Assembly: GCF_014204515.1 (NCBI RefSeq)
Contig: NZ_JACHLI010000005.1
Span: forward strand, 124,001-188,000
From: Pseudomonas nitroreducens
GTDB lineage: Bacteria; Pseudomonadota; Gammaproteobacteria; Pseudomonadales; Pseudomonadaceae
Direction of reading: 5' to 3'
Length of the DNA: 64,000 nt
Shown here piece after piece: positions 34,015 to 42,892 of this stretch. The notes under the pieces were generated by a model, which saw nothing but the letters and a program-made list of their open reading frames with translations, was not told the DNA's origin and did no database searches. The translations under genes were made by a program, and so were the position numbers. The stretch's first letter is position 1; every line of letters begins with the position of its first letter.

Positions 34015-35025
34015 TTACATGTCGGCGAGGGTCGAAACGAGGATTGCCTTGATGGTGTGCATGCGGTTTTCCGCCTGCTCGAAGGCAATGTTGTACGGGG
34101 ATTCGAAGACGTCTTCGGTGACTTCGATGCCGTTCTTCAGGTTCGGGTACTTGGCGGCGATGTCCTTGCCGACCTTGGTCTCGCTGTTGTGGAAGGCGGG
34201 CAGGCAGTGCATGAACTTCACGCGCGGGTTGCCGGAGGCCTTCATCATCTCCATGTTGACCTGGTAGGGCAGCAGTTCGTTGATGCGTTCGCCCCAGGCT
34301 TCCACCGGTTCACCCATGGAGACCCAGACGTCGGTGTGGATGAAGTCCACGCCCTTGACGGCGACTTTCGGGTCTTCGGTGATGGTGATGCGGGCACCGC
34401 TTTCCTCGGCGAATTTCTTGCAGGCGGCGACGTGTTCGTCGGTCGGCCACAATTCCTTCGGTGCGGCGATGCGCACGTCCATGCCGAGCTTGGCGCCGAT
34501 CAGCAGCAGGGAGTTACCCATGTTGTTGCGGGCGTCGCCCAGGTAGGCGTAGCTGATGTCGTGCAGCGGCTTGTCGCTGTGCTCGCGCATGGTCAGCACG
34601 TCGGCCAGCATCTGGGTCGGGTGGTACTCGTCGGTCAGGCCGTTGAATACCGGAACACCGGCGAACTTGGCGAGTTCTTCGACGATTTCCTGTTTGAAGC
34701 CACGGTATTCGATGGCGTCGTACATGCGGCCGAGGACGCGGGCGGTGTCCTTCATCGATTCCTTGTGGCCGATCTGCGAGGAGTTCGGGTCGATGTAGGT
34801 GACGTTGGCGCCCTGGTCATAGGCGGCGACTTCGAAGGCGCAGCGGGTGCGGGTCGAGGTCTTTTCGAAGATCAGCGCAATGTTGTTGCCTTTCAGGTGC
34901 TGTTGCTCGGTACCGGTGTACTTGGCGCGTTTCAGGTCGCGGGACAGGTCGAGCAGATAGCGCAACTCGCGAGTGCTGTGATGCATCAGGCTGAGCAGGT
35001 TGCGGTTGTGCATATTGAAAGCCAT
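34015..35025 (-). CDS. arcB: Catabolic ornithine carbamoyltransferase
   Basis: A 336-residue enzyme that phosphorolyses citrulline to ornithine and carbamoyl phosphate. The carbamoyl-phosphate loop FEKTSTRTR, GRMYDAIEYRG, the ornithine region FNGLTDEYHPTQ and FMHCLPAFHN are all present. The catabolic P. aeruginosa enzyme is allosteric and dodecameric; its kinetics cannot be read here, but operon position fixes the role. ATG 35025 follows AAGGAGAACGAAC. Confidence 0.97.
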   Translation of the reverse strand: MAFNMHNRNLLSLMHHSTRELRYLLDLSRDLKRAKYTGTEQQHLKGNNIALIFEKTSTRTRCAFEVAAYDQGANVTYIDPNSSQIGHKESMKDTARVLGRMYDAIEYRGFKQEIVEELAKFAGVPVFNGLTDEYHPTQMLADVLTMREHSDKPLHDISYAYLGDARNNMGNSLLLIGAKLGMDVRIAAPKELWPTDEHVAACKKFAEESGARITITEDPKVAVKGVDFIHTDVWVSMGEPVEAWGERINELLPYQVNMEMMKASGNPRVKFMHCLPAFHNSETKVGKDIAAKYPNLKNGIEVTEDVFESPYNIAFEQAENRMHTIKAILVSTLADM

Positions 35026-35087
35026 GTTCGTTCTCCTTGTGGGATGGAATCTTGGCCTCGTCAGTACAGCTCGTGGCTGGCGGGGCG

Positions 35088-35109
35088 GGCGGCCCTGGCT
35101 GGGGCCGCC
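35088..35109 (-). promoter_or_regulatory. Strong hairpin in the arcA-arcB intercistronic mRNA
   Basis: The perfect 8-bp stem GGCGGCCC / GGGCCGCC with a six-base loop lies within the 139-bp gap between arcA and arcB. There is no T run, so it is more likely an mRNA-processing or stability element than a terminator. The arc transcript of P. aeruginosa is known to be processed in intercistronic regions. Confidence 0.55.
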
Positions 35110-35164
35110 TCTTCGGATCAATGCGCTCTGTTGGGTGTAGTCGCGTTGTTGCTGCAGCCTGGGA

Positions 35165-36421
35165 TCAATAGTCGACCGGGTCGCGGATGATCGGGCAGGT
35201 CATGCAGTGACCGCCGCCACGGCCCCGGCCCAGTTCGCCGGCGCTGATGGTGATGACTTCCACGCCGGCCTTGCGCAGCAGGGTGTTGGTGTAGGTGTTG
35301 CGGTCATAACCGACCACCACGCCCGGCTCCAGGCAGACCACGTTGTTGCCGTCGTCCCACTGTTCGCGTTCGGCGGCGAAGCTGTTGCCGCCGGTTTCGA
35401 CGACGCGCAGTTTCTTCAGGCCCAGGGATTCGGCGACGACGGTCATGAAGTCCTTGTCTTCGCGCTGGACGTTGATGCCGTAGGGGCTCTTCTCGTCCGG
35501 GCGCAGGGTGAAGGCAACGATCTCTTTCACCACTTCCGGGAAAACGGTGACCAGGTCGCGGTCGCAGAAGGTGAAGACGGTGTCCAGGTGCATCGCGGCG
35601 CGGGACTTCGGCAGGCCGGCGACGATGACTTTCTCGGCAGCACCCTTGGCGAACAGCGCCTGGGCGACCTGGCCGATGGCCTGGCGGGAGGAGCGCTCGC
35701 CCATGCCGATCAGGACCACGCCATTGCCGATGGGCATCACGTCACCACCCTCGAGGGTGGACATGCCGTGGTCCTTGTCCGGATCGCCGTACCAGACTTC
35801 GAAGTCGGCGTTGACGAATTCCGGGTGGAACTTGTAGATCGCGGTGGTCAGCAGGGTTTCCTGACGTCGCGCCGGCCAGTACATCGGGTTCAGGGTCACA
35901 CCGCCGTAGATCCAGCAGGTGGTGTCACGGGTGAACTGGGTGTTGGGCAGCGGCGGCAGCAGGAAGCTGGAGTGGCCCAGGTAGTCGCGATACATCTTCA
36001 GCGCCTTGGCGCCTTCGCTCTCGGGGATGTCGTCAGCGGCGACGCCGCCGATGAGGAATTCCGCCAGCTTGCGGGGCTCCAGGCTTTCCAGCCAGCCACG
36101 CAGTTCCTGGGTCAGGCCGACACCAACGCTGTCGTTGGTGATCTTGCGATCGAGGATCCACTTCAGGGCTTCGGGGTTCTGGACGGTCTCGGTCAGCAGG
36201 TTGTGCATTTCCAGGACGTCGATGCCGCGTTCGCGCATCTTGGTGACGAAATCGAAGTGGTCACGCTTCGCCTGGTTCACCCAGATAACGTCGTCGAACA
36301 GCAACTCGTCGCAGTTGCTCGGGGTCAGGCGTTGATGGGCGAGTCCGGGCGAGCAGACCATCACTTTGCGTAGTTTGCCAGCTTCAGAATGGACGCCAAG
36401 TTTGGTTTTTTCCGTGCTCAT
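35165..36421 (-). CDS. arcA: Arginine deiminase
   Basis: A 418-residue enzyme hydrolysing arginine to citrulline and ammonia. The pentein-fold catalytic residues are seen in GGDVMPIGNGV (Asp/Glu region), LDTVFTFCDRDLVTVFPE and the C-terminal nucleophile loop GRGRGGGHCMTCP with the catalytic Cys. Length matches P. aeruginosa ArcA. ATG 36421 is preceded by CTGGAG nine bases away. Only 16 bases separate it from arcD. Confidence 0.97.
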   Translation of the reverse strand: MSTEKTKLGVHSEAGKLRKVMVCSPGLAHQRLTPSNCDELLFDDVIWVNQAKRDHFDFVTKMRERGIDVLEMHNLLTETVQNPEALKWILDRKITNDSVGVGLTQELRGWLESLEPRKLAEFLIGGVAADDIPESEGAKALKMYRDYLGHSSFLLPPLPNTQFTRDTTCWIYGGVTLNPMYWPARRQETLLTTAIYKFHPEFVNADFEVWYGDPDKDHGMSTLEGGDVMPIGNGVVLIGMGERSSRQAIGQVAQALFAKGAAEKVIVAGLPKSRAAMHLDTVFTFCDRDLVTVFPEVVKEIVAFTLRPDEKSPYGINVQREDKDFMTVVAESLGLKKLRVVETGGNSFAAEREQWDDGNNVVCLEPGVVVGYDRNTYTNTLLRKAGVEVITISAGELGRGRGGGHCMTCPIIRDPVDY

Positions 36422-36437
36422 GAGATGTCTCCAGGAG

Positions 36438-37889
36438 TTACAGAGTGAGGAAGCCGTCGTAGAGGCCATAGGCCGCGATCAATGCACCGATCACGACTAC
36501 TGCGAAGATGAGCTTCTCGACATTGGTGAAGATGGGTTGGCCCACTTCACGTTTCGCTTTTGCGAAGAGGATGACGCCGGGTGCGTAGAGCAGTGCCGAC
36601 AGCAGCAGGTACTTCAGGCCGCCGGCGTAGATCAGCCACACCGCGTAGAGAACCGAGATACCGGCGATGATCAGGTCCTTGTTGCGCTCGCCCGCATCGT
36701 TCTCGTAGGTCTCGCCCTTGACTGCCAGCAGCAGGCCGTAGGCGGCGGACCAGAAGTACGGGATGAGGATCATCGAGGTCGCCAGCAGCAGCATCTTGGT
36801 GTAGGGGTCCATGCCACCGTCGGAGCTACCGGAGGTGAAGAACACGATGACCAGGAAGACCTGCACGCAGATGTTGGTCAGCCAGAGGGCGTTGGCCGGC
36901 ACCTGGTTGGCGTTCTCCTTGCGGAGGAACTCCGGCATGGTGTGGTCCTTGGCGGCGGCGAACATGATCTCGGCGCACAGCAGGACCCAGGACAGCAGGG
37001 CACCCAGCAGGGAGATCAACAGGCCGACGCTGATCAGCACCGCGCCCCAGTGACCGACCACGTGCTCCAGTACCAGCGCCATCGACGGGTTCTGCAGCTT
37101 GGCCAGTTCCGGCTGGGTCATCACGCCCATGGACAGCACGTTCACCAGCACCAGCAGCAGCAGGACGGTGATGAAGCCGATCACGGTGGCCTTACCGACG
37201 TCCGAGCGTTTTTCCGCACGGGAGGAGAAGATGCTCGCGCCCTCGATACCGATGAACACCCAGACGGTGACCAGCATCATGTTGCGCACCTGGTTCATCA
37301 CGCTGCCCAGGTCAGGATTGCTCTTGCCCCAGATGTCCGCGGTGAAGATGTCCAGCTTGAAGGCGAACAGGGCGATCAGGATGAACAGGAACAGCGGGAC
37401 AACCTTCGCCACCGTGGTGATGGTGTTGATGAACGCCGCTTCCTTGATTCCGCGCAGCACCAGGAAGTGCAGGGCCCACAGCAGGATCGACGCGCAGACT
37501 ATCGCCGCGACGGTGTCGCCCTTGCCGAAGATCGGGAAGAAGTAGCCCAGGGTGCTGAACAGCAGGAGGAAGTAACCGACGTTGCCGAGCCAGGCGCTGA
37601 TCCAGTAACCCCAAGCCGAGGAGAAGCCCATGTAGTCGCCGAACCCGGCCTTGGCGTAGGCGTACACACCGCCGTCGAGTTGGGGTTTGCGGTTGGCCAG
37701 GGTCTGGAAGACGAACGCCAGGGTCAGCATGCCGACCGCGGTGATGGCCCAACCGATGAGAATGGCGCCGACGTCTGCGCTGGCCGCCATGTTCTGTGGC
37801 AGGGAGAAAATGCCCCCGCCGATCATGGATCCTACGACCAGGGCTGTCAGCGCGCCGAGTCGTAGTTTTTGGCTGCTTTCTTGAGACAT
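36438..37889 (-). CDS. arcD: Arginine/ornithine antiporter
   Basis: A 483-residue APC-family inner-membrane transporter with about 12-13 hydrophobic helices, exchanging external arginine for ornithine. The N-terminal GALTALVVGSMIGGGIFSLP is the substrate-binding first helix of this group. It is the first gene of arcDABC, preceded by GGGAGA and the Anr-controlled promoter. Confidence 0.96.
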   Translation of the reverse strand: MSQESSQKLRLGALTALVVGSMIGGGIFSLPQNMAASADVGAILIGWAITAVGMLTLAFVFQTLANRKPQLDGGVYAYAKAGFGDYMGFSSAWGYWISAWLGNVGYFLLLFSTLGYFFPIFGKGDTVAAIVCASILLWALHFLVLRGIKEAAFINTITTVAKVVPLFLFILIALFAFKLDIFTADIWGKSNPDLGSVMNQVRNMMLVTVWVFIGIEGASIFSSRAEKRSDVGKATVIGFITVLLLLVLVNVLSMGVMTQPELAKLQNPSMALVLEHVVGHWGAVLISVGLLISLLGALLSWVLLCAEIMFAAAKDHTMPEFLRKENANQVPANALWLTNICVQVFLVIVFFTSGSSDGGMDPYTKMLLLATSMILIPYFWSAAYGLLLAVKGETYENDAGERNKDLIIAGISVLYAVWLIYAGGLKYLLLSALLYAPGVILFAKAKREVGQPIFTNVEKLIFAVVVIGALIAAYGLYDGFLTL

Positions 37890-37917
37890 TTAAGAATCTC
37901 CCTATAGGAAGTTGGAG

Positions 37918-37968
37918 AGTGAAGCTATTAGGCGCCTGTCCCCGCGGGACGCTCCTGACACAGGTCAA
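37918..37968 (-). promoter_or_regulatory. Anr-dependent promoter of arcDABC
   Basis: On the minus strand TTGACCTGTGTCAG (37955-37968) matches the FNR/Anr half-sites TTGAT-N4-ATCAA in eight of ten positions. A TAATAG hexamer (37925-37930) sits where a -10 would place the Anr box near -41 to -44, the class II position. This fits induction of the arginine deiminase pathway by oxygen limitation. ArgR also controls the P. aeruginosa promoter; I could not place its site with confidence. Confidence 0.8.
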
Positions 37969-38561
37969 TAGCTCGCTATCCAATGTTTCGAGCGGGACTT
38001 CCTGCTCCGCTCACCCCGGATAAACCATAGGAGAGGTTTTCCATTAGCGCCCGATTTAGAGGGGATTTCGTAACGAATTGGGCGTGCGCGGACGCCTCCC
38101 TTAGCCGCCTGCAAAAGGGCAGCCCAGAGCGGGCAAGTCATTCGACTGAGATGGCAGTTTGCTAGCAGGCAAGCGCAAGGACTTGATCGCTATGTAGGAA
38201 AATCCTGAGCGATCATGCTGAAAGGGGGATTGGCCGGGGCAGGATCACTGCACCCGGCGATGCGCCCGACCGGAAGTGAGCGCGAGAAGGCCAATGGCCG
38301 AAGGACACCGCCAGGTTCGTGGCCCGGCGGGCGCGGCAAGACGGGCAGGCCGCGAGAGCGATTGCACCAGGCAATCGCTGCGTATCGCAGAGCAAGGTGT
38401 GTGCCAGGCAGCAGGGCGCCGCCGGGGCCTGTTGTAGCGCCGTTCTCCCCTGGCCGCAGTGCCGCGGATAGGCGGATTTCTGCCTAGCTGTCGGCCTCAT
38501 CGGCGGAATTTCCGCCACTGCCGTGGAAGTGAGCGGCTCCCGCCAGAAGCGCAGGCAGTGA
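37969..38561. other. Long non-coding spacer between arc promoter and arabinose operon end
   Basis: About 590 bp with no convincing gene. The part near the Anr box could hold ArgR or nitrate-regulator sites. The part near 38215-38560 shows only weak open frames and small palindromes (for example GGCGGAATTTCCGCC). It may contain debris from exchange of the neighbouring genes. No intrinsic terminator with a T run was seen for the GtrA gene that ends here. Confidence 0.5.
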
Positions 38562-38981
38562 TCAGCGTTCTTGTGTCTTCGGGCCCGCGAAGGTGAAGAA
38601 CTTGTATAGCAGGAAGGTGCCGAATGCCGGGACTGCCAGGGAGAGGGCGTGAGCCAGGCCGTCGGCGATGGATTCCAGACCCAGCTGGCGCAGCCCATAG
38701 CGAAATGCCAGGGCGGAGACCCAGACCACCGGCATGAAGGCCACATTGATCAGCAGGAATTCCCGCGCCTGTGCCGCGATCGGTCGTGGCGAACCCGGGA
38801 ACACGAAGCGTCGATTGAGCAGGAAGGCCACGCTGATCCCCACCAGGTAGGCCAGCAGCACCGACAGCGAGTAGTTCAGCTCCTGGCTCAGGGCGTAGCG
38901 GGTACACCAGTTGGCCAGGGCCGCGGTCACGCCGACACCGATGAAGGTCAGGAACTGGCGGGTGAGGAAATGCCTGATCAT
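38562..38981 (-). CDS. GtrA-family small membrane protein (putative polyprenyl-phospho-sugar flippase)
   Basis: A 139-residue protein with four hydrophobic helices in the GtrA pattern: FLTFIGVGVTAALANWCTRY; then LLAYLVGISVAFLLNRRFVF with the conserved NRxFVF; EFLLINVAFMPVVWVSALAF; and LAVPAFGTFLLYKFFTF. GtrA proteins move lipid-linked sugars across the inner membrane. The mycobacterial member Rv3789 works with the DprE1/DprE2 arabinose pathway, matching this operon's content. ATG 38981 overlaps the upstream stop (ATGA). It is the last gene of the seven-gene operon. Confidence 0.85.
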   Translation of the reverse strand: MIRHFLTRQFLTFIGVGVTAALANWCTRYALSQELNYSLSVLLAYLVGISVAFLLNRRFVFPGSPRPIAAQAREFLLINVAFMPVVWVSALAFRYGLRQLGLESIADGLAHALSLAVPAFGTFLLYKFFTFAGPKTQER

Positions 38982-40273
38982 TTTGCCGCTGCCTGGATCG
39001 CCATCTTGCGGCCGAAATCGATGCTCTCGGATATGCCGCGATCCTCCGGGTAGTAGTAGGAGGTGTCGGCTGCCCACAGCCCCTGCACGGGGAGTTCTAC
39101 CGGCGGCAGGTGCTCCAGGTAGCCCGGGTCGCAGATGGGTTGGGCGTAGCGGTAGCGGCTGGCGCGCAGTTCGAGAAAGTCGGAGTCGGCCAGCTGCGGA
39201 TTGATCTTCTGCAGGTAGCGTTTCACCTTGTCCAGGAAGGCCTGGTCCGGCTCCTGGAATTTCGGATGCTCGCCGGGCATGTAGAAGGGTACGTAGACGA
39301 TGTGCTCATCCAGCGGGCGCAGGTTGCTGTACTCCACCAGGCCCGGGATATCCATCTCGGGATCGTTGGTGTTGAGCCAGAAGTTCTCGGTAACCGCCTT
39401 GCGCAACTTGGCGATGACGCAGACAACGGCGATGTTGTTCACCGAGCGGAACGCGTCGAGGGTGGCTTCCGGCAGGTCCGGCATCAGGCGCGGGACGTAG
39501 GGCATCGGGATGGTGCTGATCACCTTGTCGAAGGCGTGCTGCTCGCCGGCTGCCTCGACGCCGCGAATCCTGCCGCCTTCCATCAGCACCTTGCTCACGG
39601 GGGTGGACAGGCGGAACTCGCCGCCATGCTGCTGGATATAGTCGCGCAGCCCATGCAGCAGGGTCTCGGAGCCGCCGTCCAGGTAACCGAGCTTTTCCTT
39701 GAACAGGCTGTAGCGCGAGCGACCGATGCGGCGAATTCGACTCCAGATCCAGGCTGCCGAGAGGTTGCTGGTGTAGTCGTAGAACTTGTAATCGAACAGC
39801 CGGCGCCACAGCACCTCGTAGGCTTCCGCGCCCACCCAGCGCTTGATCCAGCCGGTGGCCTCGACATGGTCCAGCGGCTTCCAGTCATTGCGCTTGGTGG
39901 ACAGGAAGGCGTGCAGTCCGTAGCGGAACTTGGCGATGAAGCTCAGGCCGGAGAACTTCAGCAGGGCGACCGGGTTGCCCCAGGGCTGAACCTTGTCCTG
40001 GTACCAGTAACCCATCTTGGTGGCGACCCAGGTCATCCGGTCGGACAGCCCCAGCTCCTCCAGTACCTTGAGAAAGGCGTGGTCGGAGATGCAGTGGAAA
40101 TGGTAGTAGCGCTCGATGGACAGGCCGCCGAAGTCGAAGTGTGCGGTCATGCCGCCGACACGATCATCGGCTTCGAAGATCACTGGACGATGGCCATCCC
40201 TGACCAGTTGGTAAGCCACTGCCAGCCCCATGGGGCCGGCACCGAGCACGGCTATGCGTTGATTGTCCTTCAT
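38978..40273 (-). CDS. FAD-dependent amine-oxidase/protoporphyrinogen-oxidase-like oxidoreductase
   Basis: A 431-residue flavoprotein. The FAD dinucleotide motif AVLGAGPMGLAVAYQL is at the start, followed by IFEADDRVGGMT and YYHFHCISD. A C-terminal FAD-contacting segment reads GLWAADTSYYYPEDRGISES. This is the fold of amine oxidases, phytoene desaturase and HpnE, and distantly UDP-galactopyranose mutase. The substrate is not evident; in this operon a polyprenyl-linked sugar or a nucleotide sugar is possible. It overlaps both neighbours by one to four bases. Confidence 0.8.
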   Translation of the reverse strand: MKDNQRIAVLGAGPMGLAVAYQLVRDGHRPVIFEADDRVGGMTAHFDFGGLSIERYYHFHCISDHAFLKVLEELGLSDRMTWVATKMGYWYQDKVQPWGNPVALLKFSGLSFIAKFRYGLHAFLSTKRNDWKPLDHVEATGWIKRWVGAEAYEVLWRRLFDYKFYDYTSNLSAAWIWSRIRRIGRSRYSLFKEKLGYLDGGSETLLHGLRDYIQQHGGEFRLSTPVSKVLMEGGRIRGVEAAGEQHAFDKVISTIPMPYVPRLMPDLPEATLDAFRSVNNIAVVCVIAKLRKAVTENFWLNTNDPEMDIPGLVEYSNLRPLDEHIVYVPFYMPGEHPKFQEPDQAFLDKVKRYLQKINPQLADSDFLELRASRYRYAQPICDPGYLEHLPPVELPVQGLWAADTSYYYPEDRGISESIDFGRKMAIQAAAK

Positions 40274-41208
40274 CAGAATTCCAGTACGACCTTGCTGTAG
40301 GTGGGGTGCTTGAAGGTTTGTTCCACGGCCTTGGCGAAGGGGGTCGGTTTCACCTTGAAGATCTCCGGCCAGTCGATCACCTCGAATTCATCACGGGCCA
40401 CCAGGGCCTTGAGCTGGTCGGCGGTGAAGGGCGGGTTCTTGTCGAACAGGGCCCAGGTCTTCAGCAATACGTAAAACAGCCCGTATGGGATCTTCAGCAG
40501 TAGGCAGCGGGCGCCGGTGGTGCGGCGAATGGTGCGGATGATGTCGATGTAGTCGACCTCTTCCAGACCGGTGATGTTGTAGACCTGGCCGGCGATCCGC
40601 GACTCGATGCAACTGGCGATGATGCTGCTGAAGTCGCCGGCGTACAGGGGCTGGCGCATGTAGCGGCCGTTACCGGGGATCGGGAATACCGGCACCTTCT
40701 GCATGAAGCGCGACAGCCAGCCCAGGTGTTTGCGGTCGAACCAGCCGAACATCAGGGTGGGTCGCAGCACGACGCAGTTGATCCCGCTTTCCAGGACGAT
40801 GCGTTCCTGCTCTTTCTTGGTATTGGTGTAATGGTCGTCGGCGACCGATTCCACCACGGACGAACTGATATGTACCGTGTAGGGAATTTCGTAGCGCTTG
40901 ATCAGCTCGAGAATGCGCTCGGTCGAGGTGATGTTGTTGCGTACGAAGGGCTCCGGATTCGGATCGCCGATCTGCGCCTGCAGCATGACGACGGTATCGG
41001 CGCCTTCGAAGTGCCTTTCCCATTCGCCGGATTGGGCAAGGTCGGCGTACTCGACGGTCAGCTCCGGGTGCAGGTTGCGCAGGATGTCCAGGTTGGCGCG
41101 GTGCTTATCGAGCACCACCAGGTTCGTGTAGCCGCGTTCCTTGAGCTGGGCCACCAGGTTCTGTCCGACCAGGCCGGCGCCGCCGGGAAGGAGAATCTTC
41201 CTTTGCAT
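40273..41208 (-). CDS. NAD-dependent epimerase/dehydratase-family protein
   Basis: A 311-residue extended SDR. The NAD motif LLPGGAGLVGQNLVAQL (GxxGxxG) lies at the N-terminus, Ser-rich HISSSVVESV matches the catalytic Ser/Thr, and YTNTK supplies the YxxxK pair. Such enzymes epimerise, dehydrate or reduce nucleotide sugars. Which sugar is acted on is not clear, and the enzyme is not required by the known arabinose-donor route, so it may make a second sugar or tailor the product. ATG 41208 is used, with AGGT ten bases upstream; a TTG at 41241 is also in frame. Confidence 0.85.
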   Translation of the reverse strand: MQRKILLPGGAGLVGQNLVAQLKERGYTNLVVLDKHRANLDILRNLHPELTVEYADLAQSGEWERHFEGADTVVMLQAQIGDPNPEPFVRNNITSTERILELIKRYEIPYTVHISSSVVESVADDHYTNTKKEQERIVLESGINCVVLRPTLMFGWFDRKHLGWLSRFMQKVPVFPIPGNGRYMRQPLYAGDFSSIIASCIESRIAGQVYNITGLEEVDYIDIIRTIRRTTGARCLLLKIPYGLFYVLLKTWALFDKNPPFTADQLKALVARDEFEVIDWPEIFKVKPTPFAKAVEQTFKHPTYSKVVLEF

Positions 41209-41221
41209 TACTCGAAACACC

Positions 41222-42892
41222 TCAGTGCAGTTGCACGGCAAGCGTACAAGCGGGATCTTCGGCCACGATTCTGATCGTGGCGGGAAGGGTTGATTTCAGT
41301 ACGTAGCCATAAAAGCCTGCTTGCCCGGCGCGCGGATCGATTGCATGGGCAACGTCTGGGCGGGGGTATCCGGTCAGTGCGTAGCCGAGGATTGTACCAT
41401 CTGCACTGGTGATCCAGAGGCTGCCGGGAACCCGGCCGGATTCCGGCGAATACAGCCAGCCGACGACCTGCAGGAACTGGTCGTCGCCCTTCACCGTAGG
41501 CGTGGCATCGACGGCGCCCTGACAGGCCGTCACATCTTGTACCCGTAATTTTTGCCCCAGCTGCTCATGAACATCGCGGATGGCCGGGTTGGCAAAGATC
41601 GATATGTTGCGTTGTCGGGAGTCGTTCGCGTAGACGGCCAGCCGGTCGAAGATGTTGTAGACATACGGAATGGTCGCCTCGTCTCTGACCCCCATTTCGA
41701 TGGCCAGTGCGGCGAGCATTTTCCAGCGAGGTTCGTCCACCGGCTTTTTCAAGTCGTGGACTTGTAGCTGGAGGAAGGCCAGCATCAGTAGCAGAGCGGC
41801 TATCTGAAGGCCGGTGTTCTGAGAGAATCGCTTGCCCCATCGTTGAGCAAACAGGATGAGCAATGCACCCCAGCCCATCAGGGCAGGAGTGGCGTAGCGG
41901 CCACTCAGGGCCTGTTCCAGGCCGAAGATCAGGCGTCCTCCCGCCGTGCCAAGCGCCGTTGCCCCCAGGTAGGCGATATAGGCCAGGAGACACAGGGCTA
42001 TGGGGCGTTCTCGCCAGTGACGGGCGGTGGACCAGGCCAGATAGAGGCTGCTAAGGCAGAAGAACACACCGGCCACTTCGCCGAGCCTGGCTCCTGCCCC
42101 CAGATGAGCAATGGGATTACCCAGGTAGAGAGCGACGTAGCGGAGGGTGTCCAACGGCCGAGTGAGTAGTGTCTGGCTCAGCGAGCCATGCTCCGGATTG
42201 GAATGGTAGCCGTGGAAGTAGCTCAGTATCGTCAGTGTGGTGAGCGTGGCCAGAATCAGGAGACGTACAGGACTGACCCGCAGGATCAGGGCCAGCAGTA
42301 GTAGGCAGGGCAGCGCCAGCACGCCATTGGCCATGGTACCCGCACTGAGCACACCGACCAGGCAGGCGAGCGCGAAGTATCCGCTCGCTTGGGTGCTGCG
42401 CCAGAGCAGGAAGGTCGCCAGTAGCGGGAACAGTTGGGCGGCGAAGAATTGCGATTGGAACCCCCAGCTCAGATTCTCGGCCTGGACCCACGAGAAGCAG
42501 AAGGTGGCGATTACGGCGTAAAGCGTCCAGCGGGATTGCCGCGACTCGGTTCCAGGCAGGGCGTGGCGAATGATCGCGGCGAAAGTCGCGACGGCGGCTC
42601 CTGCCAGGAGGTAATTGCAGGTGACGAGAAAGAGCGTGGTCCCACCGAAGACATGGATGTCCAGCCAGAACAGCAGGCGCGAAAAGATGATCCGGTGTTC
42701 GTTGTGCAGATAGGTCCAGGCACTCAGGTCACCCTGATTCAGCCGCATGTCGAAGCCGATATACCCATCCCACATGTCCAGGTAGGGGACGGGAGAAAAA
42801 TTCCTCGCCCCCAGGATCAGCGTCGATATCAGGGTGAGCGCCGCGATGCAGGCGAACAGGATCCAGCTGTGGCGCTGGAACCGCTCCGTCAC
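41222..42892 (-). CDS. Polytopic GT-C-like membrane protein, candidate arabinosyltransferase
   Basis: A 556-residue protein with about 10-11 membrane helices and a C-terminal soluble domain of roughly 150 residues, the general layout of GT-C glycosyltransferases that use polyprenyl-phospho-sugars on the periplasmic face. The first large loop contains an acidic-aromatic motif (PYLDMWDGYIGF) followed by HNEHRIIFSRLL, conserved in similar surface-polysaccharide proteins as I remember them. Its gene overlaps the DprE2-like gene (ATGA). That it transfers arabinofuranose is inference from context. No homology to Emb or Aft proteins is claimed. Confidence 0.75.
   Translation of the reverse strand: MTERFQRHSWILFACIAALTLISTLILGARNFSPVPYLDMWDGYIGFDMRLNQGDLSAWTYLHNEHRIIFSRLLFWLDIHVFGGTTLFLVTCNYLLAGAAVATFAAIIRHALPGTESRQSRWTLYAVIATFCFSWVQAENLSWGFQSQFFAAQLFPLLATFLLWRSTQASGYFALACLVGVLSAGTMANGVLALPCLLLLALILRVSPVRLLILATLTTLTILSYFHGYHSNPEHGSLSQTLLTRPLDTLRYVALYLGNPIAHLGAGARLGEVAGVFFCLSSLYLAWSTARHWRERPIALCLLAYIAYLGATALGTAGGRLIFGLEQALSGRYATPALMGWGALLILFAQRWGKRFSQNTGLQIAALLLMLAFLQLQVHDLKKPVDEPRWKMLAALAIEMGVRDEATIPYVYNIFDRLAVYANDSRQRNISIFANPAIRDVHEQLGQKLRVQDVTACQGAVDATPTVKGDDQFLQVVGWLYSPESGRVPGSLWITSADGTILGYALTGYPRPDVAHAIDPRAGQAGFYGYVLKSTLPATIRIVAEDPACTLAVQLH

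Noticed and set aside
38215..38487. Plus-strand open frame of 90 codons in the spacer after the GtrA gene
   Set aside because: The translation is rich in Gly, Ala, Arg and Pro without structure, and there is no supporting signal or context for a real gene.
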